DNA of 64,000 bases, taken from the NCBI GenBank assembly GCA_027030245.1, contig JALVFE010000020.1, forward strand, positions 1 to 64,000, in the 5' to 3' direction. This document shows, one piece after another, positions 52,225 through 60,518 of this stretch; position 1 is the stretch's first letter, and each line of letters starts with the position of its first letter. This DNA comes from Melioribacteraceae bacterium. GTDB taxonomy: Bacteria; Bacteroidota; Ignavibacteria; Ignavibacteriales; Melioribacteraceae. Below the pieces are notes generated by a model. That model saw nothing but the letters and a program-made list of their open reading frames with translations, was not told the DNA's origin and ran no database searches. The position numbers were made by a program, and so were the translations under genes.

Positions 52225-54027
52225 ATGAAAAAACTAATACTTTTTCTTATGATTCTTCAGACCATAAACATTCAAGCGCAAATCGTTTCGTATGCTATGG
52301 GGCGCGGTTGTTTTCCAGAGCAATATTACCATGAAGTTTGGGCAGTTGCCATGGCGCCGGACCGCGTATATCTTGGCGGACTGATGAACAAAATGATCAA
52401 TGCCGACGGCACTGAAGTTACCGTTAACAAAATCTGCTGGTATGACTGGCAGGGAAATTATCATCCTATGGGACTTGGTGCTTTAGTCAGTTGGTATACT
52501 GGCGTATATGCTTTGGGCGTGGAAACAAACGGCCGTCTATGGGCAGGTGGCGGTTTTTATGAAGTTGCCAATGACAATGGCGGTGGCAGTGTGCCTGACA
52601 CCAAATATTTGGCTGTTTGGGAAAACAATGCTTGGCATACCCCGCCTTTTACAGTTGACGGTGTTGTCTATGCTATTTATATTGCTCCTAATGGCAATGT
52701 ATATGTGGGCGGTGATTTTGAACACGCTACCCAAAATGGCAATTCGCTTTTGGTTATGGGTCTGGTGCGTTGGGATGGCGCGCAAATTCATCGCGTAAGT
52801 GGCGGTGTAGATGTTGGCGATTATAAAAATGGAGTTAGAACAATTATTATGGATAATTTGGGAAATTTAGTTGTCGGAGGTGGTTTTCCCCATGCCTTTG
52901 ATGATGACGGTAATGGAGGCGGCACTGCGGTTGATGGCACCAAAGGCATTGCCAAATTAGTAAACAACCATTGGCAACCTCTAGGCAATGGTGTTAGTGG
53001 TGGTTATATTCTTTCTCTAGCTATTGACGCTGATAATAATATTTATGTAGGTCATGATCCTATTAAAATGTTAAATAGCGACGGTTTAACAGTTCCTTAT
53101 ACAGAAGGCATAGCCAAATGGGATGGCATAGCATGGCAATCTCTGGGCCATGGCGTAAATAATGCTGTTTATGCTGTAAAAATAAGCAATGATGATGCAT
53201 ATGTTGGCGGATGGTTTACTGAAGTTTACCGCGCTGACGGCTCTGTAGTAATGGATGGGCAATATTTTGTTAAGTGGAAAATAGCTTATAATGCTTGGAC
53301 CAGCTTAACCGCTTATCCGCCAGACAGCACAGTCAGGGCTTTGGATTTCCGGGACGGCAAAATGGTGGTCGGCGGAGTTTATAGCTCTCTGGGCGGGACT
53401 TCCAATACTTATTCTGTATGTTCTATTACTGACGCAGACAATCCTTTGCCCGTGGAGCTTACCACTTTTTCCGCTTCAATTGTTCATAACAAAGTTCAAT
53501 TATCTTGGACAACTGCCACAGAAGTAAACAATTATGGTTTTGAAATAGAAAAAAGTGATAATAAAATAAACTGGCAAAATATCGGATTTGTGAAAGGCAA
53601 TGGCAACAGTAATGCGCCTAAACATTATTCATTTACGGATAATGAAATTGGAACGGGTAAATATTTTTATCGCTTAAAACAAATTGATATTGATGGCAAA
53701 TATAAATATTCTCGGGTTGTAGAACTTGATATGGGAATGCCAAAAAAATATGATTTAAGCCAAAACTACCCCAATCCCTTTAATCCGACAACAACAATTA
53801 AATATTCCATTCCGGTTAGTCCTGTAGGGGACGAAAATTTTCGTCCCGTACAATTAAAAATTTACGACATTCTGGGTAAAGAAGTAACAACCCTAGTAAA
53901 CAAAAACCAAGCGCCCGGTAATTACACGGTGAATTTTGACGCTTCCGATTTACCGAGCGGAATATACTTTTACCGCATAACCGCCGGTAGTTTTACGGAA
54001 ACTAAGAAAATGATTTTACTGAGGTGA
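52225..54027 (+). CDS. Type IX secreted beta-propeller-like protein
   Basis: 600 aa, signal peptide (residues 1-19, ending QAQ). Residues about 30-400 are built of repeating blades with pattern WDG..WQSLGxGVNxxVYAV (for example GIAKWDGIAWQSLGHGVNNAVYAVKI; KWKIAYNAWTSLT), a beta-propeller-like domain. Residues about 405-510 are FN3-like (LPVELTTFSASIVHNKVQLSW). The C-terminus is the type IX sorting domain (NYPNPFNPTTTIKYSIP..GIYFYRITAGSFTETKKMILLR). Between SIPV and VQLKIYD is an extra SPVGDENFRP encoded by a palindromic insert. Base use is more balanced than in the neighbouring island. Confidence 0.85.
   Translation: MKKLILFLMILQTINIQAQIVSYAMGRGCFPEQYYHEVWAVAMAPDRVYLGGLMNKMINADGTEVTVNKICWYDWQGNYHPMGLGALVSWYTGVYALGVETNGRLWAGGGFYEVANDNGGGSVPDTKYLAVWENNAWHTPPFTVDGVVYAIYIAPNGNVYVGGDFEHATQNGNSLLVMGLVRWDGAQIHRVSGGVDVGDYKNGVRTIIMDNLGNLVVGGGFPHAFDDDGNGGGTAVDGTKGIAKLVNNHWQPLGNGVSGGYILSLAIDADNNIYVGHDPIKMLNSDGLTVPYTEGIAKWDGIAWQSLGHGVNNAVYAVKISNDDAYVGGWFTEVYRADGSVVMDGQYFVKWKIAYNAWTSLTAYPPDSTVRALDFRDGKMVVGGVYSSLGGTSNTYSVCSITDADNPLPVELTTFSASIVHNKVQLSWTTATEVNNYGFEIEKSDNKINWQNIGFVKGNGNSNAPKHYSFTDNEIGTGKYFYRLKQIDIDGKYKYSRVVELDMGMPKKYDLSQNYPNPFNPTTTIKYSIPVSPVGDENFRPVQLKIYDILGKEVTTLVNKNQAPGNYTVNFDASDLPSGIYFYRITAGSFTETKKMILLR
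53823..53852. repeat. 30-bp palindrome inserted within the sorting-domain coding sequence
   Basis: The 20-base core GGGACGAAAATTTTCGTCCC (53828-53847) is a perfect palindrome; arms extend to TGTA..TACA with one mismatched pair. It lies in frame inside the type IX sorting domain of the 600-aa protein and adds about ten residues not present in the homologous domain at 14115-15230. It looks like a REP-type element that jumped into a gene without breaking it. Confidence 0.75.
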
Positions 54028-54076
54028 AATATTACATTATATACTTAATTTACTAATTAAATAAAAAGAGGGAATA

Positions 54077-54784
54077 ATGAAAAAGTTAATTTTATCATTC
54101 GTTTCTATTTTGATTTTTTCTTTCATTTTCTTCACTGCTTGCGGTGAAAGCTCAAATCCCACAGGGCCGGTAGAAAAGATAAATAAATTTGCTTATGCTA
54201 ATCTTTTGGTTGATGTTGGGTATTACAATCATTATGGAAATAATGTGCCCAATAAAGCTTTGATAGTAGGAACAAATTTAGGAAAAAGCAGAGGTAAATA
54301 TTTCTTTCAAGTACATTGGCAACAACCAGATAATGAACATTTTAAAACAATTTACTGCAATGACCCGGATTTGAAAATTACAGTGCAAGATCCCAGTATT
54401 CTAAAATTTGATGGATGCAATGTACTCGGATTAAAAACCGGCGCCACTAAGGTAACGTTTGAATACCCGCAAAAAGGAAACAGAGAAGGATTCAAACTTG
54501 AATATGACGCCTGGTGCATCAAACATTCAGTAGAAGGAGAATGGGATTTATACCACAGTAATGATTCTCTAAGTTGGAGTTTTTATAAGACAACATATCT
54601 GTATGATGTGCCGGAAAGAAAAATCACTATGGCAATAGAACCGGTAGCAGAATCAGGAGCTTTATTTAAAACCCCAAGCGACGATATACTTGATTATGGA
54701 GGTAATCAAGCAAAATTTATAGACAAAGATACTATTATAAAACAAATCAGTGCCAGTATGTGGTCAAAGTATGTAAGAAAATAA
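54077..54784 (+). CDS. Lipoprotein of unknown function
   Basis: 235 aa. Lipoprotein signal with TACG (Cys about 22; FIFFTACGESSNPTGP). The mature part has a mixed strand-rich sequence with CNVLGLKTGATKVTFEYP, an Ig/Big_2-like phrase, and YDAWCIKHSVEGEWDLYHSN. No enzyme motif. Follows the type IX protein gene by 49 bases with AGAGGG as ribosome site; terminator downstream. Confidence 0.65.
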   Translation: MKKLILSFVSILIFSFIFFTACGESSNPTGPVEKINKFAYANLLVDVGYYNHYGNNVPNKALIVGTNLGKSRGKYFFQVHWQQPDNEHFKTIYCNDPDLKITVQDPSILKFDGCNVLGLKTGATKVTFEYPQKGNREGFKLEYDAWCIKHSVEGEWDLYHSNDSLSWSFYKTTYLYDVPERKITMAIEPVAESGALFKTPSDDILDYGGNQAKFIDKDTIIKQISASMWSKYVRK

Positions 54785-54793
54785 TCAAAATAG

Positions 54794-54824
54794 AAAAAAG
54801 CCCTTGAAAACAAAGGGCTTTTTT
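54794..54824. terminator. Bidirectional terminator
   Basis: AAAAAAGCCCTT (54794-54805) pairs with AAGGGCTTTTTT (54813-54824), loop GAAAACA. T-run on either strand; serves the lipoprotein gene (+) and the PKD-like fragment (-). Confidence 0.9.
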
Positions 54825-54843
54825 AATATATTATTTATTCCAT

Positions 54844-55521
54844 TTATTCCCAAACAGTAATTTGCGCTGACTGGGCAGTGCTGGTCTTATACCAGTTATC
54901 TGTCACTTCCACCGTAATATTTAATATTTTACATTTATGCTTTTCCCCGGTGTCTGGATCAAGGCACTGGGTATCTTGGCACCTGGCGGTAGGATCGCCG
55001 CAATTCATCAAATCATAAGCATAAGTATGATAATACAAATGCGGATCATTGGGATTGGGGCGTTCTTGATAGTTTCCTTGCGGCAAAATATATTTTTTGC
55101 CATCGCCCCAGTCAATGGTATAAGTATGCAAAGGCAGTTGCTCATCGGCAATATCAGTGGTAAAAGAAAATTCCACAGTGCCGCCGCCGCCTTTGATGAT
55201 TTTGCCAGTGGTTTTGTTGTCTATTTTTACATTATTAATCTGCGGAGCTTGAATGTTATAACCGCCGTAAGGAACACCGGTATCATCCCAATAATCAGGA
55301 AGCTTATGATAACGATCATTTTGCCACTCCCAAATACCATATGATTTGGCAAATAAATAGCGCAGACTTTTTTGAGCAAAATCAACATCTTTGTTGTTTA
55401 CTTGTTTTTTTACTTCCGGCGCGCCCACGCAAACACCGCCGCTGCCCCCGGACAAAACATCGCCCTGATAGCAAGCTTTTCTTTGCTCTTCATTGTTGCA
55501 ATAATTGCCGTTTTCTGAAGA
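54844..55521 (-). pseudogene. 5'-truncated PKD-like secreted-protein fragment
   Basis: The frame is open from a TGA at 55522-55524 to the stop at 54844 but begins without a start codon or ribosome site (first residues SENGNYCNNEEQRKACYQGD). The nearest ATG, 55455, would give 203 aa starting in the middle of a Gly/Ser run. Residues about 110-170 look like a PKD domain: TYTIDWGDGKKYILP..HLYYHTYAYDL, with two Cys pairs (CGDPTARCQDTQC..CKI). So it appears to be the 3' end of a larger surface protein whose 5' part is gone. Its composition differs from the neighbours, so foreign origin is possible. Confidence 0.55.
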
Positions 55522-55534
55522 TCATATTTCTAAA

Positions 55535-55644
55535 ACGTTGGACGTAAGACGTAAGACGGGAAACGTAAGACGTAAAACGGGAGACGTAAGACGGGAGACG
55601 CAAGACGTAAAACGTAAGACGTATAACGGAAAACGTAAAAACGT
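55535..55644. repeat. Short degenerate tandem repeat (ACGTAAG/ACGGGAG units), array 1
   Basis: About 15 units of 7 or 8 bases of the type GACGTAA, GACGGGA, AACGTAA. A related array is at 56183-56248. Units vary too much and lack spacers, so this is not a CRISPR array. Confidence 0.75.
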
Positions 55645-55665
55645 GAGAAATATAGCATTAGACCC

Positions 55666-55700
55666 ATTTAATTCGCCTTTCATTCGCGCATTAGCGGCAA
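55666..55700. repeat. 35-bp direct repeat, copy 1
   Basis: ATTTAATTCGCCTTTCATTC followed by GCGCATTAGCGGCAA. Copy 2 at 56264-56298 differs at two bases. Both lie just right of a tandem array, and the pair brackets the HigA-like gene. Confidence 0.8.
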
Positions 55701-55807
55701 TTATTTTGTAAAATAATACTTGTAAATAATTAAATTTGAAATTATAAATGTAACGCTTATGATGTAAATTATGAAGATTATCATTAATATTTATTCGGGA
55801 AATTATT

Positions 55808-56143
55808 ATGCAAAGAAAAAGACGACCGTCGCACCCAGGTGAAATATTAAAAAATTTATATTTGGTTCCTTTGAATTTAACGGTTACAAAATTATCTCAA
55901 ATTCTAGGCGTTTCCCGTAAAACGTTGTCGGGAATAGTAAACGCAAAAAAATCCGTTACTCCGGAAATGGCTCTTAGATTATCAAGGGCATTCCCTAATA
56001 CAACTCCGGAAAGTTGGCTGAACTTACAAAAATACTACGATATTTGGTTGATAAGCAAAAAAATAAAAGCTTGGCGGTCGGTTAAACCGGTTTCTTCTTT
56101 CGTTAGTGAGAATAAGGTCAAGTACAAATCGAAAAAGAGTTGA
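55808..56143 (+). CDS. Orphan HigA-family antitoxin
   Basis: 111 aa. RRPSHPGEILKNLYLVPLNLTVTKLSQILGVSRKTLSGIVN is the HigA/VapI XRE helix-turn-helix signature (split: HPGEIL..LGVSRKTLS..IVNAKK), with the usual PEMALRLSRAFPNTTPESWLNLQ tail. HigA normally follows a higB toxin gene and neutralises it; here only about 100 non-coding bases lie before it, so no toxin partner is present. It may be a remnant of a pair or a stand-alone regulator. Bracketed by 35-bp direct repeats and tandem arrays. Confidence 0.85.
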   Translation: MQRKRRPSHPGEILKNLYLVPLNLTVTKLSQILGVSRKTLSGIVNAKKSVTPEMALRLSRAFPNTTPESWLNLQKYYDIWLISKKIKAWRSVKPVSSFVSENKVKYKSKKS

Positions 56144-56182
56144 TGAAAAACTTTTACGCGAAATTATCCGGCTTGAGATAGT

Positions 56183-56248
56183 ACGTGAAACGTGAGACGC
56201 AAGATGTAAAACGTAAGACGGGAGACGCGAGACGTTAGACGTAAGATG
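56183..56248. repeat. Short degenerate tandem repeat, array 2
   Basis: Units of the same kind as array 1 (ACGTGAAACGTGAGACGCAA and relatives). Begins 40 bases after the HigA stop codon. Confidence 0.7.
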
Positions 56249-56263
56249 GTCAACATGCAACCT

Positions 56264-56298
56264 ATTTAATTCGTTTTTCATTCGCGCATTAGCGGCAA
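56264..56298. repeat. 35-bp direct repeat, copy 2
   Basis: ATTTAATTCGTTTTTCATTC followed by GCGCATTAGCGGCAA, two mismatches to copy 1 at 55666-55700. Confidence 0.8.
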
Positions 56299-56441
56299 AC
56301 ATTAAAAGTTTACAATAAAGTTTTCCGTAAGTAATTGCCGATTATTTTTCAAATCTCATTATCTTTCTTCTTATATTTCCACAATAATTATCCGGTTTTC
56401 TTAAAAAACCGATTGATTTAATACTAATTACTGTTGATAAC

Positions 56442-57677
56442 ATGGAACAGAAAAAATTATTAAGAACCGTTGAAACAATTGCTTCGAAAAATTTCAAATC
56501 CATAGAAGCTATGCTGGAAGAAGTGCTGAATCAAGTTGTGGAAAACGAGGAAACCCACGTTACGGGCGGGCGCGTATGGAAACTTGATCCCGATAAAAAA
56601 GCATACAAACTGCTTTTTCAAAAGGGAAATGTTCAAAAAATCGATCCGCAATTTGAGCTCCCGCTTAAAGAAAATCCAATATTCAAGGTCGTAACCAAAG
56701 AGCGAACGATTCTTTCCGACGAAACAAACCAAACTCTGATAGAGAAAGGTATATTCAAGTATTCCGCTTCGGGTGTCGGATCGAAAATTAGGGTTGGTGA
56801 TGATAAATATTACGAATATTTGCTTGCCGTAAACAGCGATAAAATTGACGAAACTCTCAGATACGAACTAAATATAATTGCAACGGTGCTGACGTCTAAA
56901 ATACGTGAAAGAAGACTTTCCGCTACCCGGAAAAAACTGATTTCCGATATCGATAAAGCAAAGCAACTTCAAAGAAGTATTTTGCCGGAGCATAAATTAA
57001 TCTTTCACAATTATGAAATATTCGGAACAACAGTTCCGGCGGAAATAATTGGAGGCGATTTCTACGATTATCTCCATATCGGTTATGATGAAGAGAGATT
57101 GGGAATTGTGGTCGGTGACGCGGCATCCAAAGGATTAAGCGCCGCGGCGGAAGCAATGTATATTTCCGGCGCAATTCGTATGGCTGCCACTTTCCAACTT
57201 AAAATTTCACCGATGATGTATAGAATGAACGAATTAGTCAACAAAATTTTTAGCGACGACAGATTTACAACATTGTTTTACGGTGAAATATCAAACGATT
57301 CGAGAGGTTTATTCCTTTACGCAAACGCGGGTCATAATCCGCCTATTTTTGTCGATGCAAAATCAAAGGAAATTATTTACCTTAAACCAACAGGCCCGTT
57401 ACTCGGTCCGGCACCTAAATCGAAATACGAGACCGACAGTCTGAATTTTAACATCGGCGACGTTTTGGTTATTTACACTGACGGGATAGTGGAAGCGGCA
57501 AATCAGAATTTTGAATTTTATGAAGAAAAAAGATTGCAAAATATTATTCTCGAAAATTTGAATAAATCGCCTGAAGAAATTGTCTATACTATTCTCGACG
57601 ATGTCGTGAAATTTTCAACAGCCGAAAGTAAATATCAAGATGATAAAACAATTGTGGTAATCAAACGGATAAAGTAA
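56442..57677 (+). CDS. GAF-PP2C serine phosphatase (RsbU/SpoIIE type)
   Basis: 411 aa. N-terminal GAF-like sensor domain (about 15-155) joined by a helix (RERRLSATRKKLISDIDKAKQLQRSILPE) to a PP2C/SpoIIE phosphatase domain (about 185-410): GGDFYDYLHIG and GIVVGDAASKGLSAA for the metal-binding Asp residues, LFLYANAGHNPP and FNIGDVLVIYTDGIVEAAN for the remaining motifs. Such phosphatases dephosphorylate anti-anti-sigma proteins in partner-switching pathways. No STAS or anti-sigma kinase is adjacent. Its stop is one base before the PduS-like gene's start, so the two share a transcript. Confidence 0.92.
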   Translation: MEQKKLLRTVETIASKNFKSIEAMLEEVLNQVVENEETHVTGGRVWKLDPDKKAYKLLFQKGNVQKIDPQFELPLKENPIFKVVTKERTILSDETNQTLIEKGIFKYSASGVGSKIRVGDDKYYEYLLAVNSDKIDETLRYELNIIATVLTSKIRERRLSATRKKLISDIDKAKQLQRSILPEHKLIFHNYEIFGTTVPAEIIGGDFYDYLHIGYDEERLGIVVGDAASKGLSAAAEAMYISGAIRMAATFQLKISPMMYRMNELVNKIFSDDRFTTLFYGEISNDSRGLFLYANAGHNPPIFVDAKSKEIIYLKPTGPLLGPAPKSKYETDSLNFNIGDVLVIYTDGIVEAANQNFEFYEEKRLQNIILENLNKSPEEIVYTILDDVVKFSTAESKYQDDKTIVVIKRIK

Positions 57678-57678
57678 T

Positions 57679-58995
57679 ATGGATTTAGCGGAAAAAATTT
57701 TTGATGCCGGTGTAGTTGGCGCCGGAGGGGCAGGTTTTCCAACGCATGTTAAAGCGAAATCGAAAGTTGAATATATGATTGCAAACGGTGCCGAATGCGA
57801 GCCGTTAATTCATAAAGATTACGAAATAATGCTGCATCATGCAAAAGAAATTGTTGAAGGAATGGAATTGATGATGCGCCAGACTGACGCGAAAAAAGGG
57901 GTGTTCGGCATTAAATCCAAAAACGCTCTTGCCATTGAAGCAATCGAGAAATCTTATTCAAACGGGAAAATAAGAACTTTACAATTGGGCGATTTTTATC
58001 CGACCGGAGACGAATATGCATTGGTTTACGAAGCAACGGGTAAACTGATACCGCCGCACGGAATACCTTTGGACATCGGAGCTGTGGTAAATAACGTGGA
58101 AACGCTTTATAATATTTCCAGAGCCGCACGGGATATTCCGGTAACCGATAAATTCGTTTGCGTAACGGGTGAAGTAAAAAATCCTTCGACTTTTTTTGCC
58201 CCGATTGGAATCAGTTACGGGGAATTGATTGAACATTGCGGCGGAACAACCGTTGAGGATTATGGAATCTTCGTAGGCGGTTTATTAATGGGTACATTAA
58301 CATTCGATTTAGATGAAGTAGTAACCAAAACAACCACCGGATTAATAATTTTGCCAAAAAATCATTACATGATTCAAAGAATGAACCGGTCCGTAAACGA
58401 TATGAACAGAATAGGGAAATCCGCTTGCGACCAATGCAGTTATTGTACGGAGTTTTGTCCGCGTTATCTTTTGGGTTACGATGTTCAACCGCATAAGGTT
58501 ATGCGTTCGCTTGAATTCACGAAATCGGGAAATGCTTTGTGGAATCAATATGCTGATTTGTGCAGTTCGTGCGGACTTTGCTCGCTTTATTCTTGTCCGG
58601 AAGATTTGTACCCGAGGGAAGCGTGTAATCAAAGTAAAGAAGAGTTAAAAAAAGAAGGGATTAAGTATGAACAAGTAAAACCGCTCAAAGTTCATCCTAT
58701 CAGAGACGGAAGGAAAGTCCCGCTAAAACAATTGATGAAAAAATTGAATGTAACAAAATACAACGTTGCTACTCCGTTTAGAGAAGAACAGATGAATCCC
58801 GAAAGAGTAAAGATTCCGTTAAAACAACATATCGGTGCGCCGGCGGAAGCGGTGGTTAAAGCCGGTCAACAAGTTTCCAAAGGAGATTTGATTGGAAAAG
58901 TGAGCCGCGGTAATTTAGGTGCAAATGTTCACGCTTCAATTGGCGGAGAAATTAAAGAGGTAAATGATAAATATATTTTGATAGAGGGAGGTTAG
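57679..58995 (+). CDS. pduS: PduS/RnfC-like NADH:flavin iron-sulfur electron-transfer protein
   Basis: 438 aa. GVVGAGGAGFPTHVKA at the N-terminus is the NADH/FMN-binding signature of the complex I 51-kDa/RnfC family; residues about 170-240 include an SLBB-type segment (VTGEVKNPSTFFAPIGISYGE). Two 4Fe-4S motifs: CDQCSYCTEFCP and CSSCGLCSLYSCP. The C-terminal 80 residues form the biotinyl-like sandwich of RnfC (GAPAEAVVKAGQQVSKGDLIG). The same layout occurs in PduS, the cobalamin reductase of propanediol microcompartments, and the tandem BMC protein at 59538 supports that reading. Starts one base after the phosphatase stop. Confidence 0.85.
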   Translation: MDLAEKIFDAGVVGAGGAGFPTHVKAKSKVEYMIANGAECEPLIHKDYEIMLHHAKEIVEGMELMMRQTDAKKGVFGIKSKNALAIEAIEKSYSNGKIRTLQLGDFYPTGDEYALVYEATGKLIPPHGIPLDIGAVVNNVETLYNISRAARDIPVTDKFVCVTGEVKNPSTFFAPIGISYGELIEHCGGTTVEDYGIFVGGLLMGTLTFDLDEVVTKTTTGLIILPKNHYMIQRMNRSVNDMNRIGKSACDQCSYCTEFCPRYLLGYDVQPHKVMRSLEFTKSGNALWNQYADLCSSCGLCSLYSCPEDLYPREACNQSKEELKKEGIKYEQVKPLKVHPIRDGRKVPLKQLMKKLNVTKYNVATPFREEQMNPERVKIPLKQHIGAPAEAVVKAGQQVSKGDLIGKVSRGNLGANVHASIGGEIKEVNDKYILIEGG

Positions 58996-58997
58996 AA

Positions 58998-59082
58998 GGT
59001 TAAGGTTAAGGTTAAGGTTAAGGTCAAGGTCAAGGATGAGGTTGAGATGAAGGTTGAGGTTAAGGTTGAGGTTGAGGTTAAA
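58998..59082. repeat. Hexameric tandem repeat (GGTTAA/GGTTGA units)
   Basis: About 14 units of GGTTAA, GGTCAA, GGTTGA and relatives directly after the PduS-like stop codon (the first ones read GGTTAAGGTTAAGG). Telomere-like only by composition. It lies between pduS-like and the broken IVS gene. Confidence 0.8.
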
Positions 59083-59165
59083 AGAGTATAGACAGATGCT
59101 TATAAAGAAGAGAAATAAATAAAAAAAATTTTACTAAATTAATTAGTCAAAATGATTTTACAAAA

Positions 59166-59515
59166 ATGAAAGTGTGGGGAAAGGTTTTCAAATTACTAAA
59201 GCTTGTTTATGAAGTAACAAAATCTTTCCCTTCTGAAGAAAAGTTTGTATTAATTTCTGATATGCGAAGAGCAGCTAATTCTATAGCGCATAATATAGCC
59301 GAAGGTTATGGAAGATTTGAAGTTAAGGAAAAAACGAGGTTTTATAAAATTTCAAGAGGTAGTAGTTATTACCTTAAGTTTCAAATGATTTAAATTATAT
59401 TTTAAGTGAATCTGATTTTAATAAATTTTTGAAATTAAGTAAAAGTATTATATCCGAGTTAGATGCTTTGATGCTTACTCACGAACATAGGAAAATGCCT
59501 TTACCTTTTACCTAA
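59166..59515 (+). pseudogene. Frameshifted four-helix-bundle (23S rRNA IVS/S23-type) gene
   Basis: First frame gives MKVWGKVFKLLKLVYEVTKS..EKFVLISDMRRAANSIAHNIAEGYGR..KTRFYKISRGSS, the standard start of the S23/IVS four-helix-bundle family. It breaks at about 59365. The remainder, NDLNYILSESDFNKFLKLSK..IISELDALMLTHEHRK, is the family's end in another frame, to TAA at 59513. A one-base shift, perhaps with a small deletion in YYLKF, killed it. Proteins of this family are found in rRNA intervening sequences and as scattered genomic copies; function unknown. It sits inside the microcompartment pair. Confidence 0.75.
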
Positions 59516-59537
59516 GCCTAAAAATAGGAAAATAATT

Positions 59538-60089
59538 ATGAAAATGAATTCAATTGGTTTGGTGGAACTTTCCAGTATTGCCGCCGGAATGCAAGCGGCA
59601 GATAAAATGTTAAAAACATCGGAAGTGGAATTGTTACTTTCGCGTAGTATTTGTTCGGGTAAATATATGGTAATGGTTGGCGGTGATGTTGCCGAGGTTC
59701 AAACATCGGTTGATGCCGTTGCAGAAGCTTTGGATTACGCAATTATAGATACTTTTGTAATTCCCAACGTTCACCCGGATATATTTCCCGCCATATCCGG
59801 ACATTCTTCCGTTGATAAATTGGAAGCCCTTGGTATTCTTGAAGCTTTTTCTGTTGCTTCATTAATTGAGGGGGCGGATGCGGCAGTTAAAGCCGCAAAC
59901 GTTAAATTAATAGAAATAAGATTGGCAATGGCTTTGGGGGGAAAAGCATTCTGCACCTTAACCGGAGAAGTCGCTGCGGTTACGAGTGCGGTCGAATCGG
60001 GCGCGCAAGTAATCGGCGGAAAAGGATTGTTGGTGAATAAAGTAGTCATTGCACAACCGCGAAAAGAGCTGCTCAGCGAAATGATTTAG
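59538..60089 (+). CDS. pduT: Tandem BMC-domain shell protein with Fe-S site (PduT-like)
   Basis: 183 aa, two BMC domains in series (about 1-90: SIGLVELSSIAAGMQAADKML; about 95-183: ALGILEAFSVASLIEGADAAVKAA). PduT is 184 aa and has the same layout. Cys39 in SRSICSGKYMVMVGG occupies the position that binds a 4Fe-4S cluster at the pore of the PduT trimer. It should be a shell protein that carries electrons from the PduS-like partner across a microcompartment shell. No other shell or enzyme gene of a microcompartment is in the window. Separated from pduS-like by 540 bases of repeats and a broken gene. Confidence 0.88.
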   Translation: MKMNSIGLVELSSIAAGMQAADKMLKTSEVELLLSRSICSGKYMVMVGGDVAEVQTSVDAVAEALDYAIIDTFVIPNVHPDIFPAISGHSSVDKLEALGILEAFSVASLIEGADAAVKAANVKLIEIRLAMALGGKAFCTLTGEVAAVTSAVESGAQVIGGKGLLVNKVVIAQPRKELLSEMI

Positions 60090-60518
60090 TTACAGGTATT
60101 CAATCTACCAAGGCGAGCTACAGTTTGGGGTTCGGTCAACTTAGCAAGTTGACCTACAGTTCGGGTATTTAGTTAACTTAGAAAGTTGAGTAATTAACTT
60201 TATTCAAGCTACTGTATCAAAATTTAAAAAATCGTCATCCCGTCCGCCACGGCGGATAGTTTCGGGATCTATTTCTTAGCTGTTTTCAAAACTTAAGATA
60301 CTTAAACATTTCGTTTTAGCGGTAGACATGATATTTATGAGACAGCCCCGACAGTTTAGAATTAAGCCAATTTAATATATTGATCCAACAAAAATGTGAT
60401 AGTCGAATTAGTAAGTTACGTTAAAAACATTATGATTCGGTCAACTTAGCAAGTTGACAAACAAAAACTGTTGCATAAAAACATTAATCTTTATATTTAG
60501 AAGTTATACTATCTAAAC
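60090..60518. repeat. Repeat-filled intergenic region
   Basis: 429 bases without a gene. GTCAACTTAGCAAGTTGAC (perfect but for the centre) occurs at 60135-60153 and 60440-60458, with a weaker relative at 60172-60190. A TGTCATCCCG-type palindrome lies at 60234-60272, and GAGACAGCC, the MITE terminus from 15238, appears near 60338. Confidence 0.8.

Noticed and set aside
55535-56298. Tandem arrays as a CRISPR
   Set aside because: Units are 7-8 bases without spacers and no cas genes are present.
58998-59082. Chromosome-end (telomere) sequence
   Set aside because: It lies between ordinary genes and the units are degenerate.
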